This document shows, piece after piece, positions 44,504 to 53,489 of a stretch of DNA of 64,000 nt. Source of the stretch: Mesorhizobium sp. C432A (GTDB taxonomy: Bacteria; Pseudomonadota; Alphaproteobacteria; Rhizobiales; Rhizobiaceae); NCBI RefSeq assembly GCF_030323145.1, contig NZ_CP100470.1, forward strand, positions 2,831,001 to 2,895,000, read 5' to 3'. Below the pieces are notes generated by a model, which was not told the DNA's origin, made no database searches, and saw only the letters and a program-made list of their open reading frames with translations. The position numbers and the translations under genes are program-made. Each line of letters opens with the position of its first letter. Position 1 is the first letter of the stretch.

Positions 44504-46672
44504 ATGATCATTGAATTTTTCGGACCTCCAGGATCCGGCAAAACAACCTTCGCACATGCGCTTGCGCAGCAGCTGCGCGGGAAAGGCTATCACGCCAAGG
44601 TCGCTCTCAGCTACAAGCCAAGCACCAGGGCCGCCAAATATGATCTCGGAATCTTTCTGTTCATATCACGGATCGTATCGGCGATGTTTTCAACAGCCAG
44701 AATACTGCTTTTTTCGGCAGGGCGAGCCGATGATATTTCCAATTCCTTTGCAATAGTGAGGATGATACCGCCAAAAAACCGAATATGGCGCGCGCGAATC
44801 TGGCGATACATCCTGCACCTTTCGCGTTGCTGGAAGTCTGCGGAGCAATCGCCCGAAATTATAATCTTCGATCAAGGATATGTTCAAGCGATTGGTTCGC
44901 TTGCGATGTTTAATGGGAGCACCAACCCCAGAGCGCTGGAAAAGGCGCTCAGCCTCGCACCGGCGGCCGATCTCACCGTCAGGCTCTTGGTGCCAGCTGC
45001 GGTCGTGGAAAGTCGCCTTCGTCGGCGGATGGAGCTTGAGCCGCCGGCGGAACGGATTTTCGAGGCCGACTTGAGCGTTAACATGCGCTCATTCGCCGTT
45101 TTTGAAGCGATGCATGACCTCCTGACAACATCTGGCCGGGAAATCATCTCCGTCGAAAACACCGATGGTCCATCGACCTTTAAAAGTATTTGTCGGATTG
45201 AGAGACAAATACTTTCTGCATTGTCGCGCTTCGATAGGTCGGTCGGCGAAAAGCAAATTGAGTTGCCGGCTCATCGCGCAGATGTAACTGGTTCAGCAAC
45301 CGCACCGCCGCGCAACAAGGACATGGGCTCGCGGCTGGCTTGGGCAAGCATATTCGCCTTGTTGATCTATATTGGTGGCGCTGGTTTGACCAGTCTTGCA
45401 CAGTTGGCAATTGCACGCCTTATCGGACCTCACAACTACGGTATCTATTCCTACGTTCAGGCTTGGACGTCAGTGCTCGCCTATCTGGCAACGCTTGGCT
45501 TTAATGTATCATTGTTGCGTTTCCTCCCGGCCTATAGGGCCAGTGGCAGGCTTGATCTGGCCCGCGGGGTGATAAGATTTGCGCTGCAGAGATCGCTGAT
45601 AGCGGCAACCTTGTTCGGGATGATCGGCGCTGCGTCCGTCCTGTTCCTTTCAGATCCAACGGAAAGAGGGCTTGAGACAAGCATCGTGCTCGGCATGATG
45701 GCTGTGCCCTTGGTTACGGCCTATGCTCTCGGAGCCACGCTTGTGCGTGCTTTCGGCGGCGTTGTCTCGGCGTTGTTGCCGGAGCGCATCATGCGAGACG
45801 GGCTCCTGCTCGTGTTGGTAGCGCTCCTGGCATTGTCGGGATTTCGAACAGTGGATGCGCCCTCGGTGACGCTGGCGGTGCTTGTGAGTTCCGCTTTCAC
45901 AGCGGCGCTGGTGTTCATCATCGCTAGGAGGTTTGAACCACCCGGCCTGGGACACGCCAAGCCAAGTTATGCCTCGAGGGAATGGTGGCTTGCCGTCCCC
46001 CCGCTCATGCTCATCACTGGGCTCGATGTTTTCGTCAGTCGGGCAGGAGTCCTGGTTTTGGGCTGGACAAGCCATATTGCTGAAGCGGGTATTTTCGCGC
46101 TGGCCTTGAATGTCGCGATGCTCGTGGGCCTGTCCCGTATCGCCGTGGCAACCATGTTTTCGCCAACAGCAGCCGATCTCTACGTCAGAGGCGATCGCAG
46201 AGGCCTACAACAGCTGTTCGCGCGCGCAACCCTGCTTTCTGCTGGCGGTGCCATCCTGGTGGCCGTCCCAATGATGGTGATAGTCGAGCCGTTCTTGAGC
46301 TATTTCGGTGAGGGTTATAGCGCGGGAGCGCCGATCGCACGGGTTCTGATTTTGGGATATGTCTTTGTCGCGCTGTGCGGGCCCCAACAGAATCTCCTGA
46401 CCATGACTGGAAATGAATGGGCTGCGGCAACGACGATGGTAGCGGGTGCAGTGGCCAATATAATTGCCTGTGCAGCCGGAGTTGCGGTGTACGGCCTGCT
46501 TGGCGCTGCGGTGGGTGTGGCACTTGCACTGAGCATCTGGAGCATTGCCATGGCCGTTTATATCCGCAAGCGACTGAAAATCATGCCAGGCTTGGTTTTT
46601 GCCTTGCTGTCGATGAGGCCGAGCGCGGTCGATGCCCGTCAATGGCATTGGTTCTTGAGGGCGAGCAAATGA
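44504..46672 (+). CDS. Fusion protein: P-loop kinase domain + polysaccharide flippase
   Basis: 722 aa from ATG 44504; an in-frame GTG at 44441 would add 21 residues. Residues 1-250 form a P-loop kinase-like domain (MIIEFFGPPGSGKTTFAHAL; acidic motif IIIFDQGYVQAIGSL; LTVRLLVPAAVVESRLRRRM) paralogous to the stand-alone protein at 34160. After a linker, residues about 274-722 are a Wzx/MVF-type flippase with about 12-14 helices (YIGGAGLTSLAQLAIARLIG, GPHNYGIYSYVQAWTSVLAY). There is no stop or start signal between the halves that I can see. The kinase would face the cytoplasm. I know of no described kinase-flippase of this kind. Confidence 0.85.
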   Translation: MIIEFFGPPGSGKTTFAHALAQQLRGKGYHAKVALSYKPSTRAAKYDLGIFLFISRIVSAMFSTARILLFSAGRADDISNSFAIVRMIPPKNRIWRARIWRYILHLSRCWKSAEQSPEIIIFDQGYVQAIGSLAMFNGSTNPRALEKALSLAPAADLTVRLLVPAAVVESRLRRRMELEPPAERIFEADLSVNMRSFAVFEAMHDLLTTSGREIISVENTDGPSTFKSICRIERQILSALSRFDRSVGEKQIELPAHRADVTGSATAPPRNKDMGSRLAWASIFALLIYIGGAGLTSLAQLAIARLIGPHNYGIYSYVQAWTSVLAYLATLGFNVSLLRFLPAYRASGRLDLARGVIRFALQRSLIAATLFGMIGAASVLFLSDPTERGLETSIVLGMMAVPLVTAYALGATLVRAFGGVVSALLPERIMRDGLLLVLVALLALSGFRTVDAPSVTLAVLVSSAFTAALVFIIARRFEPPGLGHAKPSYASREWWLAVPPLMLITGLDVFVSRAGVLVLGWTSHIAEAGIFALALNVAMLVGLSRIAVATMFSPTAADLYVRGDRRGLQQLFARATLLSAGGAILVAVPMMVIVEPFLSYFGEGYSAGAPIARVLILGYVFVALCGPQQNLLTMTGNEWAAATTMVAGAVANIIACAAGVAVYGLLGAAVGVALALSIWSIAMAVYIRKRLKIMPGLVFALLSMRPSAVDARQWHWFLRASK

Positions 46673-46887
46673 GACCACTGTTTTCGCTACGGTGATCGCC
46701 GTCGTTCGGGCAGGAAGTCACGAAGCCCGGATCGCACAAAGGCCATAGGGCTGCGCAGACGCTTCGGCGTATACCTGTTCCGGACACCCGCGCGGGCAGC
46801 CGATACTTCGCGGGCTGTGTCCGTCATTTGAAGGATGCATCAGTTTCGGAGGCGCCCCAGGGTGTGCTCACAATCTGCGGAGCATCC

Positions 46888-48093
46888 ATGGAACAAGCCC
46901 GAATGGCGAGCGCCTCGGCGCCTGCAGTGCGCCGTCGCTCGGAGAGATCGACGCCTGTCGAGCCCAGCCAACGCGAAACCCTCACCCAAGTTCAGGTCCT
47001 GCGCGCCCTCGCGGCTAGTTCGGTCGCGCTGCGACACGCCCAGCATGATGCGGCCACCCTGGAATTACAGGCCGGCCGCACCTTTCAGAGCTGGAATCCG
47101 ATACCATGGAGCGCTGGAGTCGATATTTTCTTCGTGATTTCCGGCCTTATCATGGTGCATACGTCGCGACAGCTGTTCGCAAAGCCCGGGGGCGCGCGTC
47201 TCTTCATTTCCCGCCGGATCGCGCGAATTGTCCCGCTATATTGGGCGCTCACCTCGCTCTACATTGCGGTAGCGGTGGCCGCCCCAAATTTTCTCAACCA
47301 GAGCTACGTCGATTTCAGGTTTGTAGTCGAATCCTATTTATTCGTTCCGGCCAGTCGCCCTGACGGCGTCGTTCAGCCGGTCTACGAGTTGGGTTGGACG
47401 CTCAATTATGAGATGCTGTTTTACGTGTTGTTCACGGCGACGATCGTGCTGCCCATGCGGTGGGCAGTTACGGTCCTGCTCACGATCCTGGTTGGGATGG
47501 TGCTCTCGGGCGCTCTTGCGGCTCCTTTGCCAGAGCCCTGGGGTTTCTGGACCAATCCGATCATCCTCGAATTTGCTTTCGGCGCGATGATCGGGGTCAT
47601 TTGCGCCTCGGGCCTGCGGCCTTCCGGCCCAATCAGGGCCTGTGTCGCCGCAACGGGACTGGGTGCCCTGATGCTTGCGGCGGCGTTTCCCGATATTTCG
47701 GCCGGCCTTGGTCGCCCTGTCGTGTATGGCATTCCGGCGTCTCTAATAGTTTGGAGTGCTGCCCTGGCACCGCCGGGTAAACTGAGGCATGACAGCCTGG
47801 CGGCGAGGTGGGCCGCTGGCGTTGGCGATGCGTCATACGCTCTTTACCTCATGCATCCATTCGTGATCCGCGCCATGCGCATAATTTTCTGGCGTACAGG
47901 CTTGATCTTTGTGCTCGGCCCGTGGGCTTTCATCGGTTCGGCCTTGGCGATAACCCTGGGCGTGGCATTTATCACCCACCGTCTGTTCGAGAAGCCGCTC
48001 ACCCGCTATGCGCGGCGCCTTTTGGGGGTCGGGCACGGCACAGGACGGCAGCTTGGGTCCCTTCCAGTGCCGGCGTATCCCAAGACAGATTGA
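46888..48093 (+). CDS. Acyltransferase 3 family protein (ExoZ/OafA-like)
   Basis: 401 aa from ATG 46888 with GGAG six bases upstream; a TTG at 46828 would add 20 residues. It has about ten membrane helices. Family signatures are VQVLRALAASSVALRHAQHD (catalytic Arg/His region), SAGVDIFFVISGLIMVHTS, FISRRIARIVPLYWALTSLY and GDASYALYLMHPFVIRAMRI. It would transfer an acetyl or similar acyl group to the polysaccharide at the inner membrane, as ExoZ does for succinoglycan. It closes the plus-strand polysaccharide block and converges with the epimerase gene. Confidence 0.88.
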   Translation: MEQARMASASAPAVRRRSERSTPVEPSQRETLTQVQVLRALAASSVALRHAQHDAATLELQAGRTFQSWNPIPWSAGVDIFFVISGLIMVHTSRQLFAKPGGARLFISRRIARIVPLYWALTSLYIAVAVAAPNFLNQSYVDFRFVVESYLFVPASRPDGVVQPVYELGWTLNYEMLFYVLFTATIVLPMRWAVTVLLTILVGMVLSGALAAPLPEPWGFWTNPIILEFAFGAMIGVICASGLRPSGPIRACVAATGLGALMLAAAFPDISAGLGRPVVYGIPASLIVWSAALAPPGKLRHDSLAARWAAGVGDASYALYLMHPFVIRAMRIIFWRTGLIFVLGPWAFIGSALAITLGVAFITHRLFEKPLTRYARRLLGVGHGTGRQLGSLPVPAYPKTD

Positions 48094-48142
48094 AGGCGAG
48101 CCGCGACCCTGCCACACCTGGGAAACGGCGGCGTTGTGCTCA

Positions 48143-49279
48143 CTATGCCGTTGCCGGAAGGCCAGCTGGTCGCACCTGTCCGACAGGGCGTGCATGGAAT
48201 TCCCGATACCATTCCACGAAACGTTGCACGCCGTCCTCCAGTGTTGTCGCCGGTGCGAAGCCAACGGCGCGGCGCAGGTCCCTGACATCGGCGCGGGTTT
48301 CCAGGACGTCACCTGGCGGTAAAGGTACGTTGACGCGAACGGCGCGGCGACCAAGGGCCGTCTCGATGAGCGCGATCAGATGGTTGATTTCTTCCGGCCG
48401 ATCATTGCCGATATTGTAGAGCCTATATGGCGCCGAACTGGTGGCAGGATCGGCAGCGCGACCGTCCCAACCGGGATCCTGACACGGTGGTTTGGCGAGC
48501 ACGCGAACAACCCCCTCTACGATGTCGTCGATATAGGTGAAATCCCGCCATACGCGCCCGGCATTGGCGATTTCGATCGTTCGGCCCTCGGCGATGGCAT
48601 GGGTGAACGTGTATACTGCCATGTCGGGCCTGCCCCAGGGACCATAGACGGTGAAGAAGCGCAATCCGGTTACGGGCAAGCCGAACAGATGGCTGTAGGA
48701 ATGCGCCATGCATTCGTTGGCGGCCTTGGTGGCGGCGTAGAAGCTCACCGGATGATTGGCACCATGATGTTCGGAGAAGGGTATGCGTCGATTGGCGCCA
48801 TATACGGAGCTCGACGAGGCATAAACGAGATGGCTGACGCCGGCGTGTCGGCAGCCCTCCAGAACGTTGAGAAATGCGACAATGTTTGACTCCACATAGG
48901 CATGCGGGTCGACGAGCGAATGACGCACCCCGGCCTGGGCCGCCAGATGCACGAAGTGCGATGGCTGGAATTCGCAGAACAGCGCTTTCACCAGCGACCG
49001 GTCCGCCAGGTCGAAGCGCATCGGCGTGAACCTCGGCTCGGCGCAGAGCCGTGTAAATCGCGCCTCCTTCAGCTTCAGGTCGTAGTAAGGCGTGAAGTTG
49101 TCGACGCCGATGACCTCGGCGCCGAGCCGCAAAAGGCGTGACGCAACATGAAATCCGATGAACCCAGCGGCGCCCGTGACGATGATCGGCCCCGTGTGCG
49201 TAAGGTTCGACGCAGCACCATCCTGCAGCGCGTGAACGATATCCGCCAGCTTGTTGACCTTCGAATCTGCTTCGGCCAT
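48143..49279 (-). CDS. UDP-glucuronate 4-epimerase-like NAD-dependent epimerase
   Basis: 378 aa extended SDR. Rossmann motif IIVTGAAGFIGFHVASRLLR (about residue 32), FVHLAAQAGVRHSL, catalytic SSSVYGANRRIPFSE and Tyr/Lys in VSFYAATKAANECMA, then FFTVYGPWGRPDMAVYTFT. YYDLKLKEAR after VDNFTPY is characteristic of UDP-glucuronate epimerases, which give UDP-galacturonate. This supplies a uronic acid for polysaccharide or lipopolysaccharide. Strand is opposite to the neighbouring polysaccharide operon. Confidence 0.88.
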   Translation of the reverse strand: MAEADSKVNKLADIVHALQDGAASNLTHTGPIIVTGAAGFIGFHVASRLLRLGAEVIGVDNFTPYYDLKLKEARFTRLCAEPRFTPMRFDLADRSLVKALFCEFQPSHFVHLAAQAGVRHSLVDPHAYVESNIVAFLNVLEGCRHAGVSHLVYASSSSVYGANRRIPFSEHHGANHPVSFYAATKAANECMAHSYSHLFGLPVTGLRFFTVYGPWGRPDMAVYTFTHAIAEGRTIEIANAGRVWRDFTYIDDIVEGVVRVLAKPPCQDPGWDGRAADPATSSAPYRLYNIGNDRPEEINHLIALIETALGRRAVRVNVPLPPGDVLETRADVRDLRRAVGFAPATTLEDGVQRFVEWYREFHARPVGQVRPAGLPATA

Positions 49280-49439
49280 GGCAAGTCACTCCCGTTTCCA
49301 GGTTCCGCGTTCTGCGCTATCTCGGCAGCGCCTTGAACGATCGGAAATGGCGCCGCCGGCCTTGTGATCTACGCGACAGCGCGCTCAATGCGGGCCGCCG
49401 CCGTCTGAATCAAAGCGGATGCAGACAGCAGTCGATTTC

Positions 49440-50117
49440 TCATGGCAAAACCGAAATGCGCCCCAAAAGAGCCACTAGTTCCGCCTGACGCCTCGTGTCG
49501 GTCTTGGCGAACAGTGAGGCAAGCTGAGAGCGGATAGTCGTGCGACTGAGATGCCAACTGCGGGCGATCTCCAGGGGCGCGTCGCCATGGGCGAGGCGTA
49601 GCGCCAACTGCGTTTCCGCGCTGGTCAAACCGAACATCCTTTGCAACGTGCGAGGGTTGGCCGCCGATTTGTTATCCCGGTCCAGCAATGCGACGACGGT
49701 TGTCCCGTCCGGTGTAACGACGCCCGTCTCGTTCATGGTCACCGGCCTGTCGCCTCTGCTGTGGATCACTACCCATGAGAGTGAGCCCGGCTGGAGGTGG
49801 ACCGGAACATTCGCGACCAGCCGCCTCAACCCGGCGGCAAGCTCGACGGCTGTATCAGTTGCTTCGCCCTGGCGTGCGAGGGTGTCCCGAGCGGCAGCGT
49901 TCCATTCTATTACTTTCTTGTCTCGGTCCAGGACGAGATAGCCGCAACCCATACGATCAAGCATGCCGGTGATGGATTCCAGGCTGCGTCGTCGAGATCC
50001 GCCGACCCTTGCGTCCGGTCGGTCCACAAGGCTTATCGGCCGTTCGTGGCGGGTATCGTTCAATACAATGTATTGCCTGCCTGCGAGCGTATCGTTTCGC
50101 GTTTCAATCAGTGTCAT
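49440..50117 (-). CDS. PAS-type LuxR-family transcriptional regulator
   Basis: 225 aa from ATG 50117 (ATG 50135 possible). Residues about 50-140 look like a PAS-type sensor (MGCGYLVLDRDKKVIEWNAA, PDGTTVVALLDRDNK). Residues about 160-220 form a LuxR helix-turn-helix: FGLTSAETQLALRLAHGDA, ARSWHLSRTTIRSQLASLFA, KTDTRRQAELVALL. There is no receiver domain, so it senses a ligand or redox cue directly. It is divergent from the HWE kinase gene across a 254-base region with two inverted repeats. Likely targets are the flanking polysaccharide genes (inference). Confidence 0.85.
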   Translation of the reverse strand: MTLIETRNDTLAGRQYIVLNDTRHERPISLVDRPDARVGGSRRRSLESITGMLDRMGCGYLVLDRDKKVIEWNAAARDTLARQGEATDTAVELAAGLRRLVANVPVHLQPGSLSWVVIHSRGDRPVTMNETGVVTPDGTTVVALLDRDNKSAANPRTLQRMFGLTSAETQLALRLAHGDAPLEIARSWHLSRTTIRSQLASLFAKTDTRRQAELVALLGRISVLP

Positions 50118-50158
50118 CGCTTCCACCCAACCCATTGCTACTGACGCAAATCAAATCG

Positions 50159-50178
50159 GTTGAAGTTGCTGCTTCAAC
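50159..50178. promoter_or_regulatory. Inverted repeat upstream of the LuxR-family gene
   Basis: GTTGAAG (50159-50165) and CTTCAAC (50172-50178) are perfect 7-base arms around TTGCTG, 42-61 bases upstream of ATG 50117 on the minus strand. This is a good position for an operator, possibly for autoregulation. Confidence 0.45.
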
Positions 50179-50324
50179 TTGAATTTCCACATACTGCGAG
50201 AAATCTGCGAATGGTTTTTCCGCAGCGTCTCTTTGGATATACCTTTCTGAAGAGCGCTCCTGACACATGATTTTATTCGCCGGCAAAGTCATGGCAATCG
50301 GGCATTGGGATTAGGTGCCACCCC

Positions 50325-50354
50325 TTCGGCCTAGTCTCGACGGACTAGACCGAA
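50325..50354. promoter_or_regulatory. 12-base inverted repeat upstream of the HWE kinase gene
   Basis: TTCGGCCTAGTC (50325-50336) and GACTAGACCGAA (50343-50354) are complementary with one mismatch around TCGACG. The repeat ends 17 bases before ATG 50372. It could be the binding site of one of the two LuxR-type regulators nearby, or an RNA hairpin in the kinase leader. Confidence 0.5.
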
Positions 50355-50371
50355 AGTTGTAGTCTTTGCGC

Positions 50372-52090
50372 ATGGGTTCGGACCTGCGCTGGCTCAAATC
50401 GAATGTGTCGAGCACTACGTTGGCTCATCTAGCTTCGCTGTTGGTGTTTGCAGCATCGATAGCATTCGAGGCGATAAGTACGGTATATGGCGGCCAGCCG
50501 TTGCCGCTTGTTGCGTTTATCCCCATAACCGTTGTCATCGTGTATCTTGAGGGCCGTTTTGTTGCCATCGCAGCAACGCTTCTGATGGCGGTCGCCGGCT
50601 TGTGGATGCGACACCTGCTGGACGGTCACCTCACTGGTGGAGACTGGACCGGGGCCGTCTTCCTCCTGGGTTCGGGTAGCCTGATCGCAGCTGTGTTCCA
50701 CCGCCTGCGACAAGATCTGCACGGTGCGCTCAGGGTGGCAGAAGCGAGGCTCGCTGCCATCGACGCTGCCGCCTTGGGCTTTGCTAATACCAATCGCCAT
50801 GGCGAACTGCTGCAGTCGAACAGACGGCTTTTGGAGATGACCGGCTACGCGCACAAGGAACTTGCCCAACTCGAGTTGCAGGAACTCATTGTCCCCGACG
50901 ATCGAGGTACTGTGCGGAAACTTTTGGAAGATTTGGGCAATGGGACCGCGTCTGCGACGGATATCCGCGTTTTGCGCCAGGATGGCACGGCATTCTGGGC
51001 TCACCTGGCCCTGTCTTCGTCGCGGCCGGACGAGGCGCCAAATGAGAGCGTATTCGTGGTGGTTGACGATATTTCCGAGCGACAAGCGGCACGCGAGGCC
51101 CTTCGGGCTCAGAAGGAATGGCTTGATCTCGCCGTGTCTGCCGGGCGCCTGGGAACATGGCAAATAGACATTGACGATGGGACAGTCGCCGGCTCGAGCA
51201 AGTTCTGGGACATTCTTGGTCTGCCTCCGGCCCCAGTCCGCCGCTTGGAAGAACTCTCGGCTGTAATCCATCCCGTCGACTGGCCGAAGCTGTCCGCCTC
51301 GGCAAAGCCTTCATCGGCATTGAACTATGACGTCGAGATCCGTGTCCGGCAAGTGGATGGTCACACACGCTGGATTGCTTTGCGTGGACGGCAGGAAGAG
51401 CACGGCGACCGCAAAATGCGCATCGGGGTGGCGGCGGATCTGACCGAACGTCGACAAACAACTTTGCTTCGCGCCGCCGTAAAGAGACGCGAGCGCATAA
51501 TGCGCGAAGAGCGCCATCGGTTCAGCAATGTGTTTCCAGTGATCAGAGCTCTGGTCAACATGATCGATATTCCCGACAATGACGTTGCCAAATACAAGGA
51601 GATGTTGATCGATTGGATTCGAACGCTGGAGGCGACCCATCGCATCCTTTCTCGTCACGCCAACCTGTCAGGGATGCTCCATGAGCTCGTGGACCGGGAA
51701 TTGCAGCCCTTCAAGGAGACACGCGACATAACGATCAGTGGACCTTCCCTCACTGTGCCAAGCGGCGCCGCCGAGGGCTTGGCGATGATCCTTCACGAGT
51801 TGACGACAAACTCGGTGAAACATGGTGCGCTGGGTGACCCGAATGGCAGGGTCGAAGTTAAGTGGCGATTTGCATCCGAGGACGAAGGTGACGACCTCGT
51901 GTTCGATTGGGTGGAATCGGGCCGACGGAAGAGTTCAAAAGTCGTACGCCGCGGGTTCGGGTCACTGATAATCGGTGTGGACAGCACGCCGCTTGTCGGT
52001 CATTCCCCGAATATGGAAATAACCGAAGATGGCCTTCGATATTCGCTGCGTGTGTCGCGCAAAGAAATTGAGGAATTTGGATTGCAATAG
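50372..52090 (+). CDS. Membrane sensor histidine kinase, HWE family, with two PAS domains
   Basis: 572 aa from ATG 50372 (TTG 50366 alternative). Several N-terminal membrane helices (about residues 15-115) resemble a DUF4118-like sensor (LVAFIPITVVIVYLEGRFVA). Two PAS domains follow (about 118-240, GELLQSNRRLLEMTGY; about 245-365, GRLGTWQIDIDDGTVA). The kinase core has an H-box EERHRFSNVFPVIRALVNM that diverges from the usual HRVKN, an N-box ILHELTTNSVKHGAL typical of HWE kinases, and a WxE motif in VFDWVESG. The likely partner is the convergent response regulator at 52192 or the single-domain receiver at 24583. Confidence 0.88.
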   Translation: MGSDLRWLKSNVSSTTLAHLASLLVFAASIAFEAISTVYGGQPLPLVAFIPITVVIVYLEGRFVAIAATLLMAVAGLWMRHLLDGHLTGGDWTGAVFLLGSGSLIAAVFHRLRQDLHGALRVAEARLAAIDAAALGFANTNRHGELLQSNRRLLEMTGYAHKELAQLELQELIVPDDRGTVRKLLEDLGNGTASATDIRVLRQDGTAFWAHLALSSSRPDEAPNESVFVVVDDISERQAAREALRAQKEWLDLAVSAGRLGTWQIDIDDGTVAGSSKFWDILGLPPAPVRRLEELSAVIHPVDWPKLSASAKPSSALNYDVEIRVRQVDGHTRWIALRGRQEEHGDRKMRIGVAADLTERRQTTLLRAAVKRRERIMREERHRFSNVFPVIRALVNMIDIPDNDVAKYKEMLIDWIRTLEATHRILSRHANLSGMLHELVDRELQPFKETRDITISGPSLTVPSGAAEGLAMILHELTTNSVKHGALGDPNGRVEVKWRFASEDEGDDLVFDWVESGRRKSSKVVRRGFGSLIIGVDSTPLVGHSPNMEITEDGLRYSLRVSRKEIEEFGLQ

Positions 52091-52191
52091 AGCCCCTCCA
52101 AGTCGAAGCCGAATTGGCCAATTAACGGATGGTGTGGGCCCTTTGCTGCGATTTCCTGCAAGCAAACTCGGGCCGGTTCGAGGGGCATACG

Positions 52192-52869
52192 TCAACTTGC
52201 CTGTCTCGTCAGCCAGCTTTGGAGCAACACAGCTGCTTCGGTACGGTTTCTAACCCCAAGCTCACGCAGCACGGCTGCGGCATGGATTTTCGTTGTCGCC
52301 TCGGCAATGTCCAGATTGCGGGCAATCTCCTTATTCGAGTACCCCTCTGCCATCAGCTTGAGGACGTCCTTCTGTCTAGATGTCAGCCTAGCGACGTCGC
52401 CCGAGCCCTCGTGCCGGCGGCTGGCATTTTGTACCGGAGGTGGGGGGGCATGCGATCTCTGGTCGGCAGACGTTCGAGATAGGAGAGATGGCACATAGAT
52501 CCGGCCAGCGAGGATTTCGTTTACAGCCAGCACGACTTCTTCGTCGCTCTGCGATTTGACGATATACCCGTGAAGTCCGATCGAAAGCGCGGTCAGTATC
52601 TCCGAGCGGGAATCATCCCCGGAAACGATCGCAAAGCGAGTGTCAGGATAGGCAGCCATAAAGTCGCTGAGCACTTCCTGATGGAACAGCCCAGGCATGT
52701 TCAGATCGAGGATCGCAAGATCGATGGACGCCTGCTCCTCTAGAAGATTGACCGCGGCATCGAAACACGAAGCTTCGAATATTTCGGCGCTTGGAATTCC
52801 AGCCATGAGTGCCAGCCGGAGACCACGCCGATATAAGCCGTGATCGTCGGCAATGACGATCCGAGCCAT
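52192..52869 (-). CDS. NarL/FixJ-type response regulator
   Basis: 225 aa from ATG 52869 (ARIVIADDHGLYRRGLRLAL); upstream in-frame ATG 52944 adds residues without homology. The receiver domain has the D-D pair in ADDHG, phosphoacceptor Asp in LAILDLNMPGL and Lys in GYIVKSQSDEE. After a linker with PPPPV, the LuxR-type DNA-binding domain reads LTSRQKDVLKLMAEGYSNKE and ARNLDIAEATTKIHAAAVLR. It is convergent with the HWE kinase gene, 100 bases apart, and probably forms a two-component pair with it controlling polysaccharide genes. Confidence 0.88.
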   Translation of the reverse strand: MARIVIADDHGLYRRGLRLALMAGIPSAEIFEASCFDAAVNLLEEQASIDLAILDLNMPGLFHQEVLSDFMAAYPDTRFAIVSGDDSRSEILTALSIGLHGYIVKSQSDEEVVLAVNEILAGRIYVPSLLSRTSADQRSHAPPPPVQNASRRHEGSGDVARLTSRQKDVLKLMAEGYSNKEIARNLDIAEATTKIHAAAVLRELGVRNRTEAAVLLQSWLTRQAS

Positions 52870-53489
52870 GCAACTACCCCAACGCGTTACTCGGTTCCCG
52901 ACGAGAAAACCCGCTGGAACCTCCCATTCGCCTATGATCGACAATCCGTGGTGGTCCTAAAATGGCGGCCATCCACTGGTCAACGCATCACAGTGATGTC
53001 CGCAGCGTCCCATCCACGCACATCCAGAACGTCTAATATAATACTAAATTGCGAAGCTCATCCATAGATTTTTAACCCTGGCGTGCGGTGCCCGTCCGCA
53101 AAACGATGCCGGTTCCCCATTTGTGGGTCCAAAGCCAGCTGTTCAGGACCATTTCTGTTATGTCGCCACCCGCTGTCGCTGGACCTGTAGGCCGGCCCGG
53201 CCCGGGCGGATCGCAGCTTTTTTGAAAGCAACTGCTTTCGTTTTATCGCCGTCATGATCAGTGCCCAATCGCGCTTCTATCGGCTGTTGATCTCGTGGCC
53301 ATCTAATACCTTGAACGTTTTGAATCCCTACCATTCGAATGCACGACGACAGCCGCCCCGGCTGTCACATACCTTTTCACATATGATGTTCGGATTGCCG
53401 CCGAGGTTTGGCCGGATTTGAGGGTATGCCCTGGCCGGACAATGGAACACCGATCCCGAACAAAGCCAACTGCAGATCAGGAGGATCGA
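52870..53489. other. Upstream region of the second polysaccharide operon
   Basis: About 620 bases with no recognisable gene. A hairpin, GACAGCC-GCCCC-GGCTGTC (53348-53366), lies about 125 bases before the nucleotidyltransferase start and may be an operator or leader structure. The operon promoter should be here; no clear boxes were identified. Confidence 0.45.
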
